A DNA stretch of 10,694 bases from positions 1 to 10,694 of the forward strand of contig CALJLA010000037.1 in the NCBI GenBank assembly GCA_937983055.1, read 5' to 3'. Under the pieces are notes generated by a model. The model searched no databases. It was given only the letters and a program-made list of their open reading frames with translations, and was not told the DNA's origin. The translations under genes and the position numbers were made by a program. Source of the DNA: an uncultured Pseudomonadota bacterium (GTDB taxonomy: Bacteria > Pseudomonadota > Gammaproteobacteria > Burkholderiales > Eutrophovitaceae). Within the stretch, counting starts at the first letter, position 1. The number at the start of each line of letters is the position of its first letter. Positions 7,012-10,694 of this stretch are shown piece after piece.

Positions 7012-7350
7012 ATGAAAGCGCTGTACTGGCTGAACGGTATCGCTGCCGCGGCCTTCCTGGCCTTTGCGGTGGGCGCGGGCATCGCCCGCTGGGTGATCGT
7101 GCCGCAGATCGGTTACCTGCAGCCGCCGCCGGCGCAGGTGGGCGTGGCTATCGAGGACACCCGTAACCTGGAAGCCCTGCGGGAGACGGCGCTCACCCTG
7201 TTCGAGCATGTCACCGTGCAGGCGATGAAGTTCAACCAGTTGATCCGGCAGGGGGTTTTTTGGCTGGCGGTGCATTTCGCGGTGGCCTTTCTGGTGACCG
7301 TCGCGAACCTCGTCCTGCTGCGCCGGCTGCGCCGCCAGGCGCCGCCCTGA
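7012..7350 (+). CDS. Small two-helix membrane protein of unknown function
   Basis: This 112-residue protein is one I do not recognise. It has an N-terminal hydrophobic segment (about 5-29, which could also be an uncleaved signal anchor), a central polar stretch of about 48 residues rich in Glu, Thr and Gln (31-78), and a second hydrophobic helix (about 80-104) ending in LLRRLRRQ. The basic end suggests that both termini face the cytoplasm and the middle stretch lies in the periplasm. The start ATG is supported by GGAG (7001-7004), 7 bases upstream. It stands alone between a divergent cupin gene and the MFS gene, 150 bases downstream. Nothing in it suggests a catalytic function. Confidence 0.72.
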   Translation: MKALYWLNGIAAAAFLAFAVGAGIARWVIVPQIGYLQPPPAQVGVAIEDTRNLEALRETALTLFEHVTVQAMKFNQLIRQGVFWLAVHFAVAFLVTVANLVLLRRLRRQAPP

Positions 7351-7390
7351 GCGGCGCCGCGAGCCCGTCGCCGCGCGCATGCCGTTCGGA

Positions 7391-7396
7391 TAGAAT
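7391..7396 (+). promoter_or_regulatory. Possible -10 box (TAGAAT) for the MFS transporter gene
   Basis: TAGAAT matches five of six positions of the -10 consensus and would give a leader of about 100 bases before the TTG start at 7501. No clear -35 is seen. The leader has a short imperfect hairpin (CCGGT 7451-7455 with ACCGG 7460-7464), which I do not regard as a regulatory element without more evidence. Confidence 0.3.
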
Positions 7397-7487
7397 GCGC
7401 GGCCGCCCGGAGTGCCCCCAGGGCTACTCCCGCCAAAAAAACCACCAAAGCCGGTTCAGACCGGGGCTGGCGAGCCCACATTTCTGC

Positions 7488-7494
7488 GGAGGAG
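7488..7494 (+). promoter_or_regulatory. Strong ribosome binding site selecting a TTG start
   Basis: GGAGGAG sits 6 bases before TTG at 7501. No ATG or GTG start in the same frame lies nearby at a suitable distance, so this site supports translation from TTG. Confidence 0.75.
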
Positions 7495-7500
7495 TCGCAA

Positions 7501-8823
7501 TTGAGCACGTCCCATTCGCCGGCTTTCGAGAAGGCGACGTACGACAAGGTTTTCTGGCGGATCATTCCCTTTCTGTTCCTGTGTTACGTGGTCGCGTTCC
7601 TGGACCGCGTGAACGTCGGCTTCGCCAAGCTGCAGATGGCGGGCGACCTGCAGTTCAGCGATGCGGTCTACGGTTTCGGCGCGGGCGTGTTCTTCATCGG
7701 CTACTTCATCTTCGAGGTGCCGAGCAACGTGATTCTCGAGCGGGTGGGCGCGAAGCTCTGGATTGCCCGCATCATGGTCACCTGGGGCATCATCTCCAGC
7801 TGCTTCATGTTCGTGGAAACCGAGTTCTGGTTCTACACGCTGCGGTTTCTTCTCGGCGTGGCCGAGGCGGGCTTCTTCCCCGGCGTGATTCTCTATCTCA
7901 CCTATTGGTTCCCGGCTTCGCGGCGGGCGCGCATGACCGCGCTGTTCATGACGGCGATCGCGATCTCGAACGTGATCGGTTCGCCGCTGTCGGGCGCGAT
8001 CATGCAGTACATGGACGGCGTCAACGGCTGGCGCGGCTGGCAGTGGCTGTTCCTGCTGGAAGGCCTGCCTTCGGTGTTCATCGGCCTGCTGGTGCTGGTG
8101 CTGCTCGATGACGGTCCGGCCAAGGCCAAGTGGCTGAGCGCGGACGAGCGCGTGCTGCTGCAGCGCCGGCTGGCGGAGGACGAGGACGGCAAGAAGCATC
8201 ACGGTCAGAAGCACAGCTTCGTCGACGCTTTCCGCGACGGCCGGGTATGGGCGCTGTCGGTCGTGTACCTGAGCGCTGTGGTAGGTTTCTACGCGGTGAA
8301 CTTCTGGATGCCGACCATCATCCAGGAGGTCGGTATCGACAAGAATGATTTCTTCAAGGTCGGCCTGCTCAGCATGATCCCCTGGGGCTTTGCGGCCGTG
8401 TGCATGGTGGTGGTGGGCACGCATTCCGACCGCACCGGCGAGCGGCGCTGGCATACCGCGATCTCCCTGCTGGTGGCGACGGTCGGGCTGCTGATGCTGG
8501 CGCTGGTCGGCCATGCGGCAGTGCCGTCGATCATCGCGCTCACGCTGGTGACCTGCGGGCTGCTGTCCACAGTCGCGATCTTCTGGTCGCTGCCGACGGC
8601 GTTCCTGTCGGGCACGGCCGCCGCGGCCGGCATCGCCTGGATCAACTCGGTGGGCAATCTCGGCGGTTATTTCGGACCGGACATGATCGGCCGCATCCGC
8701 ACCGCCACCGGGTCCAACGAGACGGCGTTCTTCGCGCTGGCCGGCATTGCGCTGGTCGGCGCCGTGGTGGTGCTCACCATGCGCAAGGCGCCGAAGAAAG
8801 TGCCGGTGGTGATCAACACCTGA
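7501..8823 (+). CDS. MFS transporter, anion:cation symporter (ACS) family
   Basis: This 440-residue inner-membrane transporter has about twelve hydrophobic helices and a central cytoplasmic loop (about 203-248) that is rich in charged residues and His. ACS-family marks are clear: FLDRVNVGFA at the end of helix 1 (D35-R36), IFEVPSNVILERVGAK (71-85), GVAEAGFFPG (119-128), YWFPASRRARMTALFM (135-150) and GWRGWQWLFLLEGLP (176-190). Characterised members carry organic anions such as phthalates, tartrate, galactonate, glucarate or hydroxyphenylacetate with protons. The substrate here cannot be named. The start is TTG, supported by a strong ribosome binding site and by the usual short N-terminus before helix 1. 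The gene is monocistronic and followed by an intrinsic terminator. HpaI-like aldolases and ACS transporters sometimes serve the same catabolic route, but the two genes are 5.7 kb apart, so a link is speculative. Confidence 0.92.
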   Translation: MSTSHSPAFEKATYDKVFWRIIPFLFLCYVVAFLDRVNVGFAKLQMAGDLQFSDAVYGFGAGVFFIGYFIFEVPSNVILERVGAKLWIARIMVTWGIISSCFMFVETEFWFYTLRFLLGVAEAGFFPGVILYLTYWFPASRRARMTALFMTAIAISNVIGSPLSGAIMQYMDGVNGWRGWQWLFLLEGLPSVFIGLLVLVLLDDGPAKAKWLSADERVLLQRRLAEDEDGKKHHGQKHSFVDAFRDGRVWALSVVYLSAVVGFYAVNFWMPTIIQEVGIDKNDFFKVGLLSMIPWGFAAVCMVVVGTHSDRTGERRWHTAISLLVATVGLLMLALVGHAAVPSIIALTLVTCGLLSTVAIFWSLPTAFLSGTAAAAGIAWINSVGNLGGYFGPDMIGRIRTATGSNETAFFALAGIALVGAVVVLTMRKAPKKVPVVINT

Positions 8824-8843
8824 CCCGGCGTCGCGGCGCCGGG
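8824..8843 (+). repeat. Perfect inverted repeat immediately after the MFS stop
   Basis: CCCGGCG pairs with CGCCGGG around a six-base loop, directly following the TGA. It lacks a T-tract and sits 13 bases before the real terminator hairpin. It may act as an RNA-stabilising 3' hairpin or assist termination. Confidence 0.5.
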
Positions 8844-8856
8844 CAGTGAACGTGCA

Positions 8857-8889
8857 GGCCCGCGGCCGACCGCCGCGGGCTGTTTTTTT
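8857..8889 (+). terminator. Intrinsic (Rho-independent) terminator of the MFS gene
   Basis: GCCCGCGG (8858-8865) pairs perfectly with CCGCGGGC (8873-8880). One more C-G pair is possible inside, leaving a five-base loop. The stem is followed by TG and then seven T (8883-8889). This is a textbook terminator on the plus strand, insulating the downstream low-oxygen genes from the transporter transcript. Confidence 0.9.
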
Positions 8890-8920
8890 GCGCGGGCAAG
8901 GACGCGTTCGCTGCGGGCGA

Positions 8921-8934
8921 TTGACGTGGATCAA
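8921..8934 (+). promoter_or_regulatory. FNR/ANR-type binding site upstream of the DUF2892 gene
   Basis: TTGACGTGGATCAA matches the FNR/ANR/Dnr consensus TTGAT-N4-ATCAA at nine of ten defined positions. Its centre (8927.5) is about 41 bases before the start point expected from the -10-like TAGCAT at 8956-8961, the spacing of a class II activated promoter. Regulator identity (FNR, ANR, DNR or another CRP-family member) is inferred. Confidence 0.75.
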
Positions 8935-8955
8935 TCCCGGCGCGCGCCGATTGCC

Positions 8956-8961
8956 TAGCAT
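8956..8961 (+). promoter_or_regulatory. -10-like hexamer (TAGCAT) of the FNR-type promoter
   Basis: TAGCAT keeps the TA....T core of the -10 consensus. It begins exactly 35 bases after the first base of the FNR-type box. A start point near 8968-8969 would exclude the upstream GTG at 8964 as the start of the following gene. Confidence 0.55.
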
Positions 8962-8993
8962 GCGTGCATCGTGTTTGCATGAAAGCGCTGCAC

Positions 8994-9197
8994 ATGACCC
9001 GCAACGTCGGCAATGTCGACCGCATGCTCCGTATCATCGCCGGGCTGGCGATTCTCAGCCTGGTGTTCTTCATCGACAGCAGCCTCCGCTGGTGGGGCCT
9101 GATCGGGCTGGTGCTGCTGGTCACCGGCCTGACGCGACGGTGTCCGGCGTACTCGCTGTTCGGCATCGACAGCTGCGGCGCGCGGCGCCAGGCCTGA
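8994..9197 (+). CDS. DUF2892 (YgaP-like) small inner-membrane protein
   Basis: This 67-residue protein opens MTRNVGNVDRMLRIIAGLAI, the hallmark of the DUF2892 family, the membrane part also found in the rhodanese YgaP. Two hydrophobic segments (about 12-28 and 33-48) form a helical hairpin, followed by CPAYSLFGIDSC with cysteines C50 and C61, conserved in the family. The family's role is unclear; sulfur, thiol or membrane-associated functions are suggested from YgaP. Possible starts are GTG 8964, ATG 8979 and ATG 8994. I prefer 8994, because it gives the family N-terminus, has GAAAG 8 bases upstream, and lies about 25 bases after the predicted start point. ATG 8979 remains possible; GTG 8964 would precede the transcript start. 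It has its own FNR-type promoter and lies directly before ccoI, suggesting a low-oxygen role. Confidence 0.82.
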   Translation: MTRNVGNVDRMLRIIAGLAILSLVFFIDSSLRWWGLIGLVLLVTGLTRRCPAYSLFGIDSCGARRQA

Positions 9198-9240
9198 CGG
9201 TCGCAGGGGCGCGGTGCGGACCGCGCGCCCGGCGGTGCGG

Positions 9241-9254
9241 TTGACGGCGGTCAA
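9241..9254 (+). promoter_or_regulatory. FNR/ANR-type binding site upstream of ccoI
   Basis: TTGACGGCGGTCAA is a perfect palindrome in its outer ten bases (TTGAC / GTCAA) and matches TTGAT-N4-ATCAA at eight of ten positions. The deviations are symmetric. Its centre at 9247.5 is 41.5 bases before 9289, the preferred ccoI start codon. FNR/ANR control of cbb3 oxidase assembly genes is well established in proteobacteria, which supports the call. Confidence 0.75.
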
Positions 9255-9275
9255 TCCGCCGGCGGCGCGTTCGCC

Positions 9276-9281
9276 TATGAT
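9276..9281 (+). promoter_or_regulatory. -10 box (TATGAT) of the ccoI promoter
   Basis: TATGAT matches the -10 consensus at five of six positions. It begins 35 bases after the first base of the FNR-type box, exactly as in the preceding promoter. The expected start point, 9287-9290, coincides with the ATG at 9289. Confidence 0.6.
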
Positions 9282-9288
9282 GCCGCCC

Positions 9289-10694
9289 ATGTCCGCCCTG
9301 GCGTCCAGCAACCGGGAAGATGCGCCGGCCTGCTATCACTGCGGGCTGCCGGTGCCGCCCGGCTTCGACTGCAGCGTCGCCATCGGCGGCGTCGCGCGGC
9401 CGATGTGCTGCCCGGGCTGCGAAGCGGTTGCACAGGCCATTGTCGACGCGGGCTGCGAGCATTACTACGACAAGCGCGACCGCTATCCCGATTCGCCGCG
9501 CGAGGCGCTGCCCGAGGCGGTCGCGGATCTCGCGGTGTTCGATCGCGAGGAGGTGCAGGCCGGCTTCGTCACCGCGCCGGCCGGGCATGAACGCGAAGCT
9601 TCGCTGATACTCGAAGGCATCACCTGTCCGGCCTGCATCTGGCTCAACGAGCGTCATCTCGCCCGGCAGCCGGGCGTCACCGCGGTGCACATCAACTACT
9701 CGACGCGTCGCGCCCGGGTGCGGTGGGACACGCGCGAGACCGCACTCTCGGCGATTCTCGCGGCGATCCGCGCCATCGGCTACCGCGCCTATCCCTACGA
9801 CGCGCAGTCGCTCGAGGCCCTGCAGAAGCGCGAGGCGCGCGGGCTGCTCGCGCGCTTTGCCGTCGCCGGGCTGGGGATGATGCAGGTGATGATGTATGCA
9901 TGGCCGGGCTACGTCGCCGGCGTGGGCGACCTGCCGTCCGATGTCGACCAGCTCATGCGCTGGGCCAGCCTGGTGCTGACCCTGCCGGTGGTGCTGTACT
10001 CGTCTACGCCGTTCTTCGCCGCGGCGCGGCGCGACCTGCTGGCGCGCCGCGTCGGCATGGACGTGCCGGTGGCGCTCGCCATCGTCATTGCCTTCGTCGC
10101 CAGCGCGTGGGCAACAGTGTCCGGGCACGGCGCGGTGTACTTCGATTCGGTGGCGATGTTCGTGTGCCTGCTGCTCGGCGCGCGCTACCTCGAGCTACGC
10201 GCGCGGCAGAAGGCGGCCGCACACCTCGAGTCGCTGTCGCGGGCGGTGCCGGCGACGGCCGCCCGGCTGCGGGACTTTCCGCTGTCGCTGGCGTTCGATA
10301 CCGTGCCGGCAGGCGTGCTCGAGGCTGGCGACCGGGTGCTGGTGCGCCCGGGCGACGCCTTTCCCGCCGACGGCGTGCTCGAGCAGGGCGACACCGAGGC
10401 CGACGAATCGCTGCTCACCGGCGAAAGCCTGCCGGTGCGCCGGCGCCAGGGCGAGCGCGTGCTCGGAGGCGCGGTCAATCGCGGCGACCCGGTGGTGGTG
10501 CGGGTAGACCGCACCGGCGAGCAGACGCTGCTGTCGTCCATCGTGCGACTGATGGAGCGCGCGGCGCAGGCGCGCCCGCGGCTGCAGGTCGTCACCGACC
10601 GGGTGGCGGCGTATTTCGTGGCCGGCGTGCTGGCGGTGGCGGCGCTCACCGCCGCCGGCTGGCTGTGGGTGGACGCGGCGCGCGCGCTGCCGAT
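9289..10694 (+). CDS. ccoI: Copper-translocating P-type ATPase CcoI/FixI, N-terminal part (partial, 3' end outside window)
   Basis: The first 468 codons of a P1B-type heavy-metal ATPase, cut by the window end. The N-terminus has the cysteine-rich domain typical of CcoI/FixI (C15 and C18 in CYHCGLPVPPG; C40, C41 and C44 in MCCPGCEAV), then a heavy-metal-associated domain with CPAC (C113, C116). Membrane helices follow from about 185, 225, 258 and 283. The actuator domain has TGES (377-380), and another helix pair begins near 440. The CPC ion site, DKTG and ATP-binding domain lie beyond the window. CcoI delivers copper for maturation of the cbb3 cytochrome oxidase and is usually near ccoS and ccoNOQP, which may follow. 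Three in-frame ATGs exist, at 9277, 9280 and 9289. The first two fall inside the predicted -10 box and none has a Shine-Dalgarno sequence, so 9289 is preferred on promoter grounds. Confidence 0.93.
   Translation, partial: MSALASSNREDAPACYHCGLPVPPGFDCSVAIGGVARPMCCPGCEAVAQAIVDAGCEHYYDKRDRYPDSPREALPEAVADLAVFDREEVQAGFVTAPAGHEREASLILEGITCPACIWLNERHLARQPGVTAVHINYSTRRARVRWDTRETALSAILAAIRAIGYRAYPYDAQSLEALQKREARGLLARFAVAGLGMMQVMMYAWPGYVAGVGDLPSDVDQLMRWASLVLTLPVVLYSSTPFFAAARRDLLARRVGMDVPVALAIVIAFVASAWATVSGHGAVYFDSVAMFVCLLLGARYLELRARQKAAAHLESLSRAVPATAARLRDFPLSLAFDTVPAGVLEAGDRVLVRPGDAFPADGVLEQGDTEADESLLTGESLPVRRRQGERVLGGAVNRGDPVVVRVDRTGEQTLLSSIVRLMERAAQARPRLQVVTDRVAAYFVAGVLAVAALTAAGWLWVDAARALP

Noticed and set aside
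7451..7464. Hairpin in the MFS leader as a riboswitch or attenuator
   Set aside because: The stem is five bases with a four-base loop and no T-tract or known aptamer pattern; too weak to claim.
9209..9226. Hairpin GCGCGG / CCGCGC between the DUF2892 gene and ccoI as a terminator
   Set aside because: The stem is only six bases and has no T-tract; such GC repeats are expected by chance at this base composition.
9121..10128. Minus-strand open frame opposite ccoI
   Set aside because: It covers the N-terminal part of a clearly recognisable P-type ATPase on the plus strand; composition is Arg/His/Ala-rich without domains.
1..10694. Search for a defence system, CRISPR array, transposon, integrase, toxin-antitoxin pair or tRNA
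   Set aside because: No direct-repeat array, transposase or integrase motif, or tRNA-like cloverleaf was seen. All larger frames resolve to housekeeping, signalling, stress, transport or respiratory genes.

Overview
The window is GC-rich throughout, with tightly packed genes and strong G/C bias at third codon positions. It looks like chromosomal DNA of a proteobacterium, most likely a betaproteobacterium (a Rhodocyclales- or Burkholderiales-like guess). The grounds are gene content and style: a class A penicillin-binding protein 1C, a CHASE-PAS-GGDEF-EAL protein, a DUF1272 protein, an ACS-family MFS transporter, and a CcoI-type copper ATPase behind an FNR/ANR-type box. I see no rRNA, tRNA, CRISPR array, insertion sequence or phage gene.

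Layout. (1) 1-1805, plus strand: the 3' end of pbpC, then 11 bases later an HpcH/HpaI-family aldolase with an apparent signal peptide. (2) 1954-4683, plus strand: a membrane-anchored c-di-GMP protein with CHASE, PAS, an AGDEF-type GGDEF and an intact EAL domain. (3) 6864 back to 4702, minus strand: a compact run of small genes in the order cupin, ferritin-like protein with a lysine-rich tail, universal stress protein, DUF1272 zinc-ribbon-like protein, and a small membrane protein. This looks like a stress/iron-storage cluster, and it converges on the c-di-GMP gene. (4) 7012-7350, plus strand: a small two-helix membrane protein of unknown function, divergent from the cupin. (5) 7501-8823, plus strand: an ACS-type MFS transporter with a TTG start and a strong ribosome binding site, ending in a clear intrinsic terminator. 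(6) 8921-10694, plus strand: a small DUF2892-type membrane protein and the 5' two thirds or so of ccoI (fixI), cut by the window end.

The best regulatory observation is in region 6. Both the DUF2892 gene and ccoI are preceded by a near-consensus FNR/ANR/Dnr-type palindrome, each exactly 35 bases upstream of a -10-like hexamer. That is the geometry of a class II (about -41.5) FNR-activated promoter. The two promoters look like diverged copies. The ccoI promoter would start transcription at or next to the start codon, implying a leaderless or nearly leaderless mRNA. This predicts that the little DUF2892 protein is induced with the cbb3 oxidase maturation machinery when oxygen is low.

I did not find a clearly new multi-gene system. 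The most unusual items are the twin FNR-type promoters, the exported-looking HpaI-like aldolase in a cell-wall operon, the ferritin with a histone-like lysine tail, and a LOV-resembling PAS domain that has lost its photoactive cysteine.
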